Below are positions 18,901 through 27,452 of a stretch of DNA of 64,000 nucleotides, piece by piece. The DNA is from Silvibacterium bohemicum. GTDB lineage: Bacteria; Acidobacteriota; Terriglobia; Terriglobales; Acidobacteriaceae. The stretch is from assembly GCF_001006305.1 (NCBI RefSeq), contig NZ_LBHJ01000004.1, positions 496,001 through 560,000 of the forward strand, written 5' to 3'. Position 1 is the stretch's first letter, and every line of letters begins with the position of its first letter. The notes below the pieces were generated by a model. It ran no database searches. It was not told the origin of the DNA and saw only the letters and a list, made by a program, of their open reading frames with translations. The position numbers and the translations under genes were made by a program.

Positions 18901-19302
18901 AGAGACCACAGGGCGAGCGTTGGCAGAGGTGGTGACCACAGCCGGATTGGCGGGTCTAACCTGTGTGGAGGGCGGAACAGCTTGAACCGGAGCAACGGGC
19001 CTCGGTGGCGCAGCCGCCTCTTCTTTTCTCTGCTGGATCGCCTTGAGCACGTCGCCAGGTTTGGACACGCGCGACCAGTCAATCTTCGGCTTGGCCGAAG
19101 CATTGTCGTTGGCGCGATTGGCACTCGCACCGCCAGATCTTCCGCGCTGAAAATGTGTGCGCACACGCTCGGCTTCATCGAGCTCAAGCGAACTGGAGTG
19201 TGTCTTCTTCTCGGTAACGCCTACGTCATCGAGCACGTCGAGGATCGCCTTGCTCTTCACTTCCAGTTCACGCGCTAAATCGTTGATTCGAACTTTACTC
19301 AT
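15901..19302 (-). CDS. infB: Translation initiation factor IF-2
   Basis: IF-2, about 1133 residues, is the GTPase that places initiator tRNA on the ribosome. The N-terminus [19 protein letters not shown] is the IF2_N domain; ATG 19302 has an AAAGGGGCGG site, so a TTG at 19326 is not needed. The G domain shows GHVDHGKT near residue 630, DTPGHEAF near 683 and NKID near 737, followed by the two beta-barrels and the IF2 C-terminal domain. Between residues 50 and 560 lies a very long Ala/Pro-rich region. About residues 386-494 are Gly/Pro/Arg-rich (GGPGG, GQRPG, ARPGF repeats). This makes the protein far longer than the roughly 890 residues of E. coli IF2. It is cotranscribed with nusA. Confidence 0.96.
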   Translation of the reverse strand: MSKVRINDLARELEVKSKAILDVLDDVGVTEKKTHSSSLELDEAERVRTHFQRGRSGGASANRANDNASAKPKIDWSRVSKPGDVLKAIQQRKEEAAAPPRPVAPVQAVPPSTQVRPANPAVVTTSANARPVVSVPPVSAAQAPRPAGTATVAAAPPAAASSPAATPAAASPSAPSPAVSNGGSSSPAPARTGGPGLGTPNAATPNVTAPAVTTSGMPTSGVAGQDPSKPAPRRIVPQPRQAAPIVAPPPTPAIAAKPPAGPVVAKPPVGAVAPVAATSTAATPAESRPAVSAAVPAAPVAAKPPVVAAAPTATAPSTSAPASTPEAPAAAAETPEAPAAAAPAPAVPTVAPRRVIMPQTGPRPVYTAPPPVPVSQRPNLAPSGPTAQGGPGGSIQRGRPIFDRRPSGGPGGGGPGGPGGYGQRPQGGPPGAPGARRPMHPTRTQPGGGPPGARPGFGQRPGMGARPGFGPRPGPGGAPGLLPPGGGEAPRPQRPGPNARRGRQQYPKTKEGPMKGFSPPSRFGGAVVPAEPLPITRTITVTEGISVKDLAEKLGVRGKDLIATLLMRGVFVTVNQSLDAELVKDVAHQFGADTEIITFEDQMANEAIENVLAQENPDEHEVTRPPVVTVMGHVDHGKTSLLDAIRETDVAGGEAGGITQHIGAYKVKINKEGSPAFGREIVFLDTPGHEAFTRMRARGAKVTDIVVIVVAADDGVMPQTLEAVDHAKAANVPIIVAVNKIDKPDAQPDRVKQQLGDRGLVPEAWGGSTVFVDVSAKKKQNLDLLLEMICLVADLGNLKATPGRSAVGTVIEAKLDRGRGAVASVLVQNGTLRNQDSFIVGNTFGKIRAMFDDRGRAIEVAGPSTPVEILGLESMPEAGDTFLVTADRDKAKVISQYRKMKERESQLAKSSRVSLEGLAEKIKEAGIKELPIIIKGDVTGSVQVLADSLQKMSTEKVRIKVIHSGVGAITESDVLLASASNAIIIGFNVRPDRKSADLAEQEDVEIRLHSIIYELQDEITKAMLGLLEPVFKENHLGRAEVLNVFRIPKVGTIAGCRVLDGVLKRDSEARLMRGGESVFKGKISSLKRFKDDAKEVTNGMECGVGISNFTDIQVGDTIEAFVTEKVAAELTAS

Positions 19303-19445
19303 CCGCCCCTTTGTACCTGCTCCCAAAGCCTCTAGCTGTTCATAACAACCTCTTGGCTGCGGGGTTTGACGATCTATCTATTATGGCTCGAAAACCGCGA
19401 TTCGCATCGATCTTCTGAGCCCGAAACGTGGAGAAGTGGCGCATA

Positions 19446-21110
19446 TTACGCGCCATTTCCCGAGTTGTGATCGCTTTCTTCCTGCAATTCTGCCGATTCC
19501 GCTACATCTTCGAGAACCGCGGTCTCCCGAAGCCGGTGGCTGGTATCGTGACCGCCGGGCGCAACCGCCTCGGCGCCGTTATCGTCTGCGCCTTCGCCGG
19601 TTTCGGTAATCTCGCCAATCTGCTCCTCGGCAACATCGTCATCGATCAGGCCCGAACCCTCATCGGCCGCACCTTCTGTATCGATTTCAACGTCATCCTC
19701 GCCGTCGTCCTGGGTCAGGTCGAGTTTGAGAGCCGCTTCTTCTTCATCCAGGCTGGCGTTGGAAGCAGCCTCTGCAGCTGCCGCCTCGCTGTCTTCGCTC
19801 GAAGCTGCGGCGACGATAGCCGGACGATCTTCACCCTCTTCGTACTGTCCGAAGTAATGGCGTACCGCTATGCTGATCTTTTCCAATGTCTTCTCGCCAA
19901 TCCCTGGAATCTCTTCCAGCTGTTCGGGAGTCATGTCCGCCAGCGCCTCGACCGTGGTGATACCGGCAGCCACCAGCTTCTGGATGATCTGTTCGCCCAG
20001 CTCGCTGACCTGCTCGATCGCCGTCGCCGGACCACCTACACCCTGCATCTGCTGCTCGACTTCCTGGCGCTTCTCTTCTTCGCTCTTGATGTCGATCTTC
20101 CACTCCAAAAGCTTCGCCGCCAGACGAACATTCTGCCCCTTCTTTCCAATCGCCAGGGAGAGCTGTGTATCGTCGACGATCACTTCCAGCTGCTTTTCGC
20201 CAAGGTCGGTAATGCTGACCCGGCTCACCTTGGCAGGCTGCAATGCCTTCTCGGCGAAGGTGGTGATCTCTTCGCTGAACTCGATGATGTCGATCTTCTC
20301 GCCGCGCAGCTCGCGAATGATGGACTGGACACGCATGCCCTTCATGCCGACGCAGGCGCCGACCGGATCCACATCCTTATCTCGGGACATGACCGCGATC
20401 TTGGTTCGCTCGCCGGCTTCGCGGGCGATGGCGCGAATCACCACGGTGCCGTCATAGATCTCCGGCACTTCGCTCTGGAAGAGGTTCTGCACCAGCTCCT
20501 TCGCTGCACGGGAGACGATCACCTGCGGCCCCTTGGCAGCGCGGTCGACGCGCAGCAGAACCACGCGCACCCGCTCGCCTACGGCAAACTGCTCCAGACG
20601 GGACTGTTCCCGGCGCGGCATGCGCGCTTCGGCCTTGCCCAGGTCGAAGATCACGTCCTGCAGTTCGACCCGTTTGACCGTCGCATTCAGCACCTCGTTT
20701 ACGCGGTGGTTGTACTCGTTGAATACCGTGTCCCGCTCGGCCTCACGCACCTTCTGGAAGATGACCTGCTTGGCCATCTGCGCGGCAATACGCCCCAGCA
20801 CATCAGTCGGCTTGTAGTAGCGAATCTCGCCACCGATCTCGACCTCGGGAGCCAGTTCCCGCGCGGCATCGAGCGCAATCTGGTTCACCGGGTCTTCGAT
20901 CAGCTCCGGCGTTTCGACCACCGTCTTATAGACATAGGCACGGATCTCGCCCGAGTCCTTGTCCAGCTCGGCGCGCATATTCTCCTGCGTCTTGTAATAC
21001 TTGCGCGTGGCGAGGGCGATGGCGTCCTCGACTGCTCCCACGACGATCTCGGGGTCGATGCCCTTGTCGCGGCTTAGGATTTCGATGCTCTGATACAGCG
21101 CGCTTGCCAT
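19446..21110 (-). CDS. nusA: Transcription termination/antitermination factor NusA
   Basis: NusA, 554 residues. The N-terminal RNA-polymerase-binding domain starts at MASALYQSIEILSRDKGID. The S1 domain (GTVVIRAI...) and two KH domains follow, with DVDPVGACVGMKGMRVQ and LAIGKKGQNVRLAAKL as KH GxxG regions. A helix-hairpin-helix-like segment (TPEQLEEIPGIGEKTLEKI) follows. The last 130 residues form an acidic tail rich in Glu, Asp and Ala, longer than in most NusA. NusA binds RNA polymerase and modulates pausing and intrinsic termination. It lies between rimP and infB, the conserved order, 81 nt after the rimP stop. Confidence 0.96.
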   Translation of the reverse strand: MASALYQSIEILSRDKGIDPEIVVGAVEDAIALATRKYYKTQENMRAELDKDSGEIRAYVYKTVVETPELIEDPVNQIALDAARELAPEVEIGGEIRYYKPTDVLGRIAAQMAKQVIFQKVREAERDTVFNEYNHRVNEVLNATVKRVELQDVIFDLGKAEARMPRREQSRLEQFAVGERVRVVLLRVDRAAKGPQVIVSRAAKELVQNLFQSEVPEIYDGTVVIRAIAREAGERTKIAVMSRDKDVDPVGACVGMKGMRVQSIIRELRGEKIDIIEFSEEITTFAEKALQPAKVSRVSITDLGEKQLEVIVDDTQLSLAIGKKGQNVRLAAKLLEWKIDIKSEEEKRQEVEQQMQGVGGPATAIEQVSELGEQIIQKLVAAGITTVEALADMTPEQLEEIPGIGEKTLEKISIAVRHYFGQYEEGEDRPAIVAAASSEDSEAAAAEAASNASLDEEEAALKLDLTQDDGEDDVEIDTEGAADEGSGLIDDDVAEEQIGEITETGEGADDNGAEAVAPGGHDTSHRLRETAVLEDVAESAELQEESDHNSGNGA

Positions 21111-21190
21111 ATTTCTCTCTCGGTTCTCTTTTCGGTTGGCCGCATCCCCGCGGCCAAAAGATTCACGCCCGGATCAAACGCCGGACAAAG

Positions 21191-21787
21191 TTAAAACTCA
21201 GGAATCAGGCTGGCCTTCTCGATATTCGAGAATTCAATCTCGACCGCATCCTTATTCACCGCCTGATTGGCCTTTTTCCCTTTGCCCTTTTGCTTAAGGG
21301 CGCTTAAATCAACTGTGATGCCTCGATCGCCCACCTGGGCGATTCTGCCCTGCCAGTGCCGGTTCCCAGACACTGCCGTAAAGGTCTGCAGCTTGACCAG
21401 GCTGCCGGAAAAACGCTGGTAATCGGCTGCAGAATAGAGCTTTCTGTCCAGTCCTGGCGACGAAACTTCCAAAGTGTATTCCGCACCCGGCACCAGCTCC
21501 TCGACATCCAGAACGGTTCCAAAATCGCGGCTGAAGGCGGTGCAGTCATCGTGTGTAATACCGGCCAGTTGCTCCGTCTTGAAGCCCTCCGGTAACGGAG
21601 CGCTCTCGTCGGATGCTTCCCCGCTTTTCGCCGCCAGCTTGGCCCGCTCTTCCGCATTCTTCTCGATGAAAATACGCAGAGTCCGGTACTTCGCAGCTCC
21701 CTGATACTCCACCTCGACGAGGTCGAGGCCGTGAGAGGCCGCGACACGCTGGGCAAGGACGCGAATTTGGTCAAGGTTGAGGGCCAT
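21191..21787 (-). CDS. rimP: Ribosome maturation factor RimP
   Basis: RimP, 198 residues from ATG 21787, is a 30S assembly factor. The start MALNLDQIRVLAQRVAASHGLDLVEVEY matches the family N-terminus. A GTG at 21883 keeps the frame open, but it would translate through an attenuator-like hairpin and add unrelated residues. The N-terminal alpha/beta domain includes FRDFG-like SRDFGTVLDVEE and YTLEVSSPGLDRKLYSAADY, the family signature. The C-terminal SH3-like domain ends in FSNIEKASLIPEF. A loop rich in Glu and Ser (residues 45-70) is a lineage insertion. First gene of the nusA-infB operon. Confidence 0.92.
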   Translation of the reverse strand: MALNLDQIRVLAQRVAASHGLDLVEVEYQGAAKYRTLRIFIEKNAEERAKLAAKSGEASDESAPLPEGFKTEQLAGITHDDCTAFSRDFGTVLDVEELVPGAEYTLEVSSPGLDRKLYSAADYQRFSGSLVKLQTFTAVSGNRHWQGRIAQVGDRGITVDLSALKQKGKGKKANQAVNKDAVEIEFSNIEKASLIPEF

Positions 21788-21832
21788 AGGCAGTTCAGCT
21801 GGCGAGTTTGACGGAGATTCTTCAGGCCAAAT

Positions 21833-21854
21833 AAAAAGTGGGCTATAAGCCCAC
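21833..21854 (-). promoter_or_regulatory. Attenuator-like hairpin in the rimP-nusA-infB leader
   Basis: On the minus strand GTGGGCT-TAT-AGCCCAC forms a perfect 7-bp stem (8 bp with the flanking A/T pair). It is followed directly by TTTTTATTT, the form of an intrinsic terminator. It lies about 50 nt before the rimP start and downstream of a TTGACA at 21930-21935, so it would be in the operon's leader RNA. A second small stem (GTCTG/CAGAC) lies at 21905-21920. No good -10 hexamer was found. Confidence 0.5.
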
Positions 21855-22014
21855 TCATCTCTCCGAGGCTGCCGGAAACTCACGGGCCAGGCACGGACAA
21901 ACTCGTCTGCTCTTACAGACTACGCCGTTTGTCAATAGAGTTCAATCTGCATGACATTGACTCCTTGCCGGCCGACAGGCCTTGGCCAAACTTAACAAGC
22001 GGTACCCAGCAGGT

Positions 22015-23472
22015 ATGCTATTTTATCGCTGGCTCATGATCGTTCACGTTCGCCCTGCAAGCATTCTCTTAGGCATTTTGATCATCGGCTTTTCGCCGAA
22101 TGTCTACGCTTCCAAGCTACCCACAACTTTTGACGGCTACGTAACCAACATCGCCTCGGCGCACGAATTCGACGTAGGCGCCCGCCATGTCGTTTGGGAT
22201 GCGAAGACCCAGCACGAAGTAACGTATGTCAATCACGACCCTGGCGGCTTTCTCAGCACAAGTATTGGCCCGATCGACACGGATTTACATGTGGGATCGC
22301 ATGTCCATGTGGAGGGTACAGTCGATAAGCGGACCGGCGGATTTACGGCTACGCTCATCCACTCCTTTCCCGAGTCCGTGGACAGCAACAAACGCAAGCT
22401 GGAAGGCGCGGGGTTGATCGAGGAAACTCCGCAGCTTCATCAAGACGGGCAAAGTTGGTCGGGAACCGTCTGGATCGATGGATACCCCCTCCAGTTGACG
22501 CCTCAGACGAAGCTTGCTTCCGAGGACGGCAGCCCTTTCTCCCCAGACCATATCGGCACGAATGTCTGGGTCGAGTACCAGGCCACGCGCCGGCCGGACA
22601 ACTCGCTGTCCGCCACTTCTCTCACCTTGTCCCCGCTAAAGATCGAGGATAAGGAGAAAAAGTTCCGCGAAAAATCAGAGCCGGAAATCGAGAAGCCTGA
22701 CTACGAACATCATGTTCCGGGCAATCTGAAGTGGCATTGGAACTGGGCGCTCGAGATCGTGCCCGATGAAAACATTCAGAACTACGTCAGCGGCGTGGGC
22801 AGCCGTCTCGTTCCGCAATATCAGAAGGATCTTCCCTCAGCGGATCCCTCCAAGATAGATTTTCGTTTCTATGTCGTACATCGCCCCGCGAAATGGAAAG
22901 AGGCGCTGTGGACGCAAGCGATGAGTGACGCGACGGCGAGTCCGGGCGGCGTGGTCATCGTGCCCGACAATGTACTGGCGGCGCTCGACAACGAGGCGCA
23001 GCTCGCGGCCCTCCTCTCCAACTGCATCGCAGTGACGCTCGAGCGGCAAGCCTACACTCATCGAACCCGGATGCACGTACAGCGCGATCTCAATTGGATA
23101 GGTCTGGCTACGATCGGCGGCGACCTCGGAGCGCCACTCCTGATCGGAAACAGCATCGCGTACAACAACCTCATGCTGCAGATCAACGAACAGGCGGGCC
23201 GCATCGGCCTCCGCTATATGCTGCAGAACGGCTATGACCTCCGCGAAGCGCCCTTTGCCTGGACCATCGCCGCCAACAAAAGGGCCGAAAATCCGGACGA
23301 ACCCAACATCCCTGCCCCACAACTTGCCCAAAGCCTGATGAGCGACTTGCTTCTGGGCTACAAGACAACTGACTATGGTGCGCTCACGACGAATCGCGAG
23401 CCGTATCAGCAAATGCTGGCTCAATTGCATGCCGCGTTTCCCGATCTTCCCAAGCCGAAAAACCACTCGTAA
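22015..23472 (+). CDS. Secreted M48-like protein lacking the zinc motif
   Basis: About 485 residues. A signal peptide (ILLGILIIGFSPNVYA) is followed by two beta-rich DUF5666-like segments, then a domain that follows the M48 metalloprotease layout. In that layout 'NEAELAAVLAHEIGHV' precedes the catalytic helix and 'EADRIGLRYMARAGYDPREA' supplies the third ligand. Here the helices read DNEAQLAALLSNCIAVTLE (around residue 335) and NEQAGRIGLRYMLQNGYDL (around 392). HExxH is gone and the third ligand Glu is Gln. The fold may be kept for binding rather than catalysis. ATG 22015 has GCAGG close upstream; ATG 22036 or TTG 21982 are alternatives. Function unknown. Confidence 0.72.
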   Translation: MLFYRWLMIVHVRPASILLGILIIGFSPNVYASKLPTTFDGYVTNIASAHEFDVGARHVVWDAKTQHEVTYVNHDPGGFLSTSIGPIDTDLHVGSHVHVEGTVDKRTGGFTATLIHSFPESVDSNKRKLEGAGLIEETPQLHQDGQSWSGTVWIDGYPLQLTPQTKLASEDGSPFSPDHIGTNVWVEYQATRRPDNSLSATSLTLSPLKIEDKEKKFREKSEPEIEKPDYEHHVPGNLKWHWNWALEIVPDENIQNYVSGVGSRLVPQYQKDLPSADPSKIDFRFYVVHRPAKWKEALWTQAMSDATASPGGVVIVPDNVLAALDNEAQLAALLSNCIAVTLERQAYTHRTRMHVQRDLNWIGLATIGGDLGAPLLIGNSIAYNNLMLQINEQAGRIGLRYMLQNGYDLREAPFAWTIAANKRAENPDEPNIPAPQLAQSLMSDLLLGYKTTDYGALTTNREPYQQMLAQLHAAFPDLPKPKNHS

Positions 23473-23526
23473 CCACGTTCTCATGCAGTTTCTGTGGGAT
23501 ACTGTGCCCAAACTCGATCAAAATCT

Positions 23527-24024
23527 ATGAGCCAGATCAATCCTTACGCCTCCAACCTGGGAAAAGACGATCCTCTGAAGGTTCTTTCCGCGACCCCTCG
23601 CAAAATAGAACAACTCATCGAGGACCTGGGCTCCGAGCGGATGGATCAGCCCTCCGCGCCGGGTAAATGGAGCCCACGTGAGATCGTCTGTCATCTCGCC
23701 GACACCGAGCTGGCGTTCGCCTTCCGCCTCCGCCAGACGCTGGCCGAAGGCGACCATGTCATCCAGCCCTTTGACCAGGAAAAGTGGGCGGCCAACTACG
23801 CCGCCTACGATGCCCGCGAGGCTCTGACGCTCTTCTGCGCGATCCGGAACTGGAATTTGGCCCTGCTCCGCTTTACTTCCGAGGAGCAGCGGAGCAAGAC
23901 GGTGACCCACCCCGAGCGCGGGGCCATGACCTTCTGGATCATCGTGGAGACCTTGGCCGGCCACGACCTCAACCATCTGACCCAGCTGCAGGTCATCGCC
24001 AGGAACTTCGCTCCCGCGCACTGA
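23527..24024 (+). CDS. DinB-like four-helix metal-binding protein
   Basis: A 165-residue DinB/YfiT-superfamily protein. Its metal-binding histidines appear in IVCHLADTE (helix 2) and in the paired AGHDLNHLTQL near the C-terminus, the usual three-His arrangement. The APGKWSPREIVCHL stretch is a strong family signature. Members include thiol transferases and many uncharacterised proteins; no substrate can be named. ATG 23527 gives MSQINPYASNLG, preferred to an upstream ATG that adds residues with no family likeness. It ends about 100 nt before the S9 peptidase gene on the same strand. Confidence 0.82.
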   Translation: MSQINPYASNLGKDDPLKVLSATPRKIEQLIEDLGSERMDQPSAPGKWSPREIVCHLADTELAFAFRLRQTLAEGDHVIQPFDQEKWAANYAAYDAREALTLFCAIRNWNLALLRFTSEEQRSKTVTHPERGAMTFWIIVETLAGHDLNHLTQLQVIARNFAPAH

Positions 24025-24124
24025 GGTCCTTAAAGTAGAGCGGGCGCTCCATCTCTGGATTCTCAGACGTGGGATAACACCAACTTTCTCCCGGCAAAAC
24101 GCGAACGCCTTTATACTCGGCTGC

Positions 24125-26197
24125 ATGCTCAGGCTTGCTCCTCTCACCTCTCTGCTTGGAATCGTTGCGCTCAGCGCTGCTGCACTTGCCCAAACCGCTC
24201 CGCCCGCGCCCGTGGCCCCGCATCCCGTCACGCTGGATGACATCTTTCGCTTCCACGACGTAGGCGACCCTCAAATCTCGCCCGACGGCCAGTGGGTCGT
24301 ATATACGGTAGCGACGACCGATGAGACTGCGGACAAGCGAACGACCGATCTGTGGATGGTCAGCTGGGACGGCTCCCAGGACATTCGCCTCACCTATAAC
24401 ATCGAATCCTCTGCCAGCTCGCCCCGCTGGAGCCCCGATGGCAAGTACATCTCGTTTGAAACCGACCGTCCCGGCAAAGCAAAGGGATCGCAGGTCTGGG
24501 TTCTCGATCGCCGCGGTGGAGAAGCCCGTCAGCTCACCGACGTCAAAGGTCATCTCGGCGGCTATGCCTGGTCACCTGATGGCAAGAAGCTGCTGCTCAC
24601 CATCCGCGCCGACGAAGACGAGGACAAAGCCAAGGACAAGAAAGACGAGAAAAAGGAAGAGAAACCCAAGCCCATAGTTATCGACCGCTACCACTTCAAG
24701 CAGGACGTGCAGGGATACCTGAGCGGCAACACGCATGCCCTGCTTTATCTGTGGGACACAGACACGCACAAGCTGGAAAAGCTCACCAGCGACAAAGATC
24801 ACGACGAGAGCAATCCATCCTGGTCGCCGGACGGCAGCAAGATCGCATTCGAGAGCAATCACGATCCCGACTGGGATCGCACCATCAACTCCGATGTGTT
24901 TGTCGTGGACGCGACCCCGAACTCGACGCCCAAGCAGCTCACGACGTTTAAGGGCTCCGACGGCGGCCGGCGGCTTGCCTGGAGCCCGGATGGCCGATGG
25001 ATCGCCTACGCTCAGGGCAGCGATCCGAAGTTCGAGGAATATAACCAGGACGAGCTGGCCATCGTTGGCTCCGACGGAAGCGGTCAGAGACTACTCACCA
25101 CGAAGCTCGATCGCAGCGTCGCAAATCCGATCTTTTCGCCCGATGGCAAATCCATCACCGTACTCGTTGAAGATGACCGGTCCGAATACCCCGCTGTGGT
25201 CAGCATCGAAGACGGATCGACCAAGAAGCTTTTGGATGAGCCCGGAGTCGTGACCACGATGAACGACGTTTCCGGCAAGCAGGCCCTTATTCAGACCACC
25301 GATACCGCTCCCGGAGAAATCTTTGCATTCGAAGACGGAAGACTGCGCAAGCTCACTAGCCAGAACGACGCGCTGCTCGCACAACTCAAGCTCGGCGCCA
25401 CTCGCGACCTCGACACCACTGAAAAAGACGGGACCTCGGTCCATGCACTGCTGACCTTACCGCCTAATGCGAAGCCCGGACAAAAGTATCCGATGCTGTT
25501 ACGAATTCACGGCGGCCCTAATGGCCAGGACGCGCACAGCTTCACCCTCGAACGCCAGCTCTTCGCCGCACACGGATATGCGGTGCTGAACGTCAACTAT
25601 CGCGGCGGCTCCGGCCGCGGCCGCGCCTATTCGGAGGCGATCTTCGCCGACTGGGGCCATCATGAAGTCGCCGATCTCCTTGCCTCCGTCGATGAAGCGG
25701 TGAAAGAGGGCTATGCCGATCCCGATCACCTCGGCGTGGGCGGATGGAGCTACGGCGGCATTCTTACCGACTACACCATCGCCAGCACCACGTGCTTCAA
25801 GGCAGCGATCAGCGGAGCAGGCATGGGTAATCCCATCGCGCTCTACGGTGTCGACCAGTACGTGCATCAGTACAACACCGAGCTGCTTCCGCCGTGGAAG
25901 GGCCAGGAAACCTACATCAAGCTGGCCTATCCTCTCTATCACGCCGACAAGATCAAAACGCCTACGCTCTTCATGGGCGGCGACAAGGATATGAACGTTC
26001 CTCTGGTGGGAGGCGAGCAGATGTACCAGGCGCTTCGCACTCTCGACGTACCTACGGAGCTGGTCGTCTATCCCGGCCAATTCCACGGCTTCACCCGCCC
26101 CAGCTTTATCCGCGACCGCTACCAGCGCTACTTTGACTGGTACGACCAATGGATCCTCGGCAAAAAGCCGGTCCCGACGCCCGCTCCAAAGAGTTAA
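24125..26197 (+). CDS. Secreted S9 family peptidase (acylaminoacyl-peptidase-like)
   Basis: A 690-residue serine peptidase of the prolyl-oligopeptidase clan. A signal peptide (residues 1-22, ending ALAQ) is followed by a beta-propeller of PD40-type repeats (SPDG recurs at 52, 103, 150, 234, 287 and 338), then an alpha/beta-hydrolase domain. Catalytic residues are Ser542 in GGWSYGG, Asp622 in GGDKDMNVP and His654 in FHGF; the oxyanion HGGP is at 462. Residues 163-183 form a Lys/Glu/Asp-rich insertion in the propeller, seen in many secreted S9C relatives. It would cleave short peptides, perhaps N-acylated ones, outside the cytoplasm. A perfect 10-bp hairpin follows. Confidence 0.9.
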   Translation: MLRLAPLTSLLGIVALSAAALAQTAPPAPVAPHPVTLDDIFRFHDVGDPQISPDGQWVVYTVATTDETADKRTTDLWMVSWDGSQDIRLTYNIESSASSPRWSPDGKYISFETDRPGKAKGSQVWVLDRRGGEARQLTDVKGHLGGYAWSPDGKKLLLTIRADEDEDKAKDKKDEKKEEKPKPIVIDRYHFKQDVQGYLSGNTHALLYLWDTDTHKLEKLTSDKDHDESNPSWSPDGSKIAFESNHDPDWDRTINSDVFVVDATPNSTPKQLTTFKGSDGGRRLAWSPDGRWIAYAQGSDPKFEEYNQDELAIVGSDGSGQRLLTTKLDRSVANPIFSPDGKSITVLVEDDRSEYPAVVSIEDGSTKKLLDEPGVVTTMNDVSGKQALIQTTDTAPGEIFAFEDGRLRKLTSQNDALLAQLKLGATRDLDTTEKDGTSVHALLTLPPNAKPGQKYPMLLRIHGGPNGQDAHSFTLERQLFAAHGYAVLNVNYRGGSGRGRAYSEAIFADWGHHEVADLLASVDEAVKEGYADPDHLGVGGWSYGGILTDYTIASTTCFKAAISGAGMGNPIALYGVDQYVHQYNTELLPPWKGQETYIKLAYPLYHADKIKTPTLFMGGDKDMNVPLVGGEQMYQALRTLDVPTELVVYPGQFHGFTRPSFIRDRYQRYFDWYDQWILGKKPVPTPAPKS

Positions 26198-26214
26198 TCT
26201 CCTCACCGAATGCC

Positions 26215-26240
26215 CCCACGTCTCGCTGCAGAGACGTGGG
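26215..26240 (+). terminator. Hairpin after the S9 peptidase gene
   Basis: A perfect 10-bp stem (CCCACGTCTC / GAGACGTGGG) with a 6-nt loop lies 18 nt past the peptidase stop. No T-run follows, so termination here is likely but not certain. Confidence 0.5.
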
Positions 26241-26306
26241 AGCCGTGCTCGCGCACTTCCAACATCGAAGCGCCCAAAATGCTAACCTTTTTCTGTTACC
26301 CAAAGC

Positions 26307-27452
26307 ATGACAGACAAAGCGAAAATCTCATCTCCCCCCGGATTCCAGGCGCATGCCGGCGCCGAGATTCCCATCGGCGGCTCCCGCTTTGTGCGGGCAT
26401 GCCTGAAGCAGCCCGTCGACAGAACCCCGGTGTGGTTCCTGCGCCAGGCCGGCCGTTACATGCCGGAATACCAGGCCGTACGCCGCCACCACACCCTGCT
26501 TGAAATCTGCAAGCAGCCTCAGCTTGCAGCCGAGGTGACGATTACCGCAGCCGAAAAGCTCGACGTCGATGCGGCCATCATCTTCGCCGACCTGCTTTTG
26601 CCCTTCGAGTGCATGGGATTGGATTTCGAGTTCCAGGCCGGTGAAGGCCCGGTCGTACACCATCCCGTTCGCACCGCCGACGACATTGCCCGCCTTCGCA
26701 CCGACCGCGCAGGCGAGCTCGGCTATGTCGCCCAGGCCATCGAGCGTGTCGTCGCACACTTTGGCGCCCCCCGCGGCGTTCCCAGGCAGGACCGTCTGGG
26801 CATCATCGGCTTCTGCGGAGCGCCGTTCACCCTCGCCAGCTACATGATCGAGGGCGGCGGCTCGCGCAACTATGTTCATACGAAGACGCTGATGTACCGG
26901 CAGACCGACGCCTGGCGGCGCTTGCTCGACAAGCTGGTGACCGTGCTCACGCAATATGCGCGCCAGCAGGTGGAGGCCGGCGCCGATGTCATCCAGGTAT
27001 TCGATAGCTGGGCCGGTGCGCTGAGCGTTGAGGACTATCGCGAATTTGTTTTGCCCACCACCAAAATTTTGATCCGCGAGATTCAATCCTACGGCGTGCC
27101 GGTTATTTATTTCGGTGTCGACACCGCCACTCTCTTGCCCGCGATGCGTGAAACGCAAGCGGATGTTCTCGGTCTCGACTGGCGCACGCCGCTCGATATT
27201 GCCTGGCGGCAGCTTGATTACTCCTGCGCCGTTCAGGGCAATCTCGATCCCATCACGCTTTTCGCCGAGCCCGAGCTAATACGTAACCGTGTCCGGCACA
27301 TTCTCGATCAAGCAGCCGGAAAGCCAGGGCATATTTTCAATCTCGGCCATGGCATTGTTCCCGAAACCCCGGTTGAAAATGTTCAGCATGTCGTGAAATT
27401 CGTTCGCGAATATGCGGCGGAGAAGGCAATCCGGGACCAGCGCCATGTCTGA
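26307..27452 (+). CDS. hemE: Uroporphyrinogen decarboxylase
   Basis: HemE, 381 residues, converts uroporphyrinogen III to coproporphyrinogen III in heme synthesis. The substrate-binding signature PVWFLRQAGRYMPEY (residues 40-54) is intact, followed by FADLLLPFECMGLDFEF and the second signature IGFCGAPFTLASYMIEGG. The catalytic Asp lies in IIFADLL. The N-terminus carries about 25 extra residues before the conserved core. It overlaps hemH by 8 nt and heads the hemE-hemH-hemY cluster, an order also known from Bacillus. Confidence 0.95.
   Translation: MTDKAKISSPPGFQAHAGAEIPIGGSRFVRACLKQPVDRTPVWFLRQAGRYMPEYQAVRRHHTLLEICKQPQLAAEVTITAAEKLDVDAAIIFADLLLPFECMGLDFEFQAGEGPVVHHPVRTADDIARLRTDRAGELGYVAQAIERVVAHFGAPRGVPRQDRLGIIGFCGAPFTLASYMIEGGGSRNYVHTKTLMYRQTDAWRRLLDKLVTVLTQYARQQVEAGADVIQVFDSWAGALSVEDYREFVLPTTKILIREIQSYGVPVIYFGVDTATLLPAMRETQADVLGLDWRTPLDIAWRQLDYSCAVQGNLDPITLFAEPELIRNRVRHILDQAAGKPGHIFNLGHGIVPETPVENVQHVVKFVREYAAEKAIRDQRHV

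Noticed and set aside
19428-21077. A 549-codon plus-strand frame opposite nusA
   Set aside because: Shadow of a GC-rich gene on the other strand; nusA is unmistakable in sequence and position.
24611-24673. Lys/Glu-rich insertion in the S9 peptidase as a novel feature
   Set aside because: Charged loops at this place of the propeller are common in related secreted S9 peptidases, so I do not count it as unusual.
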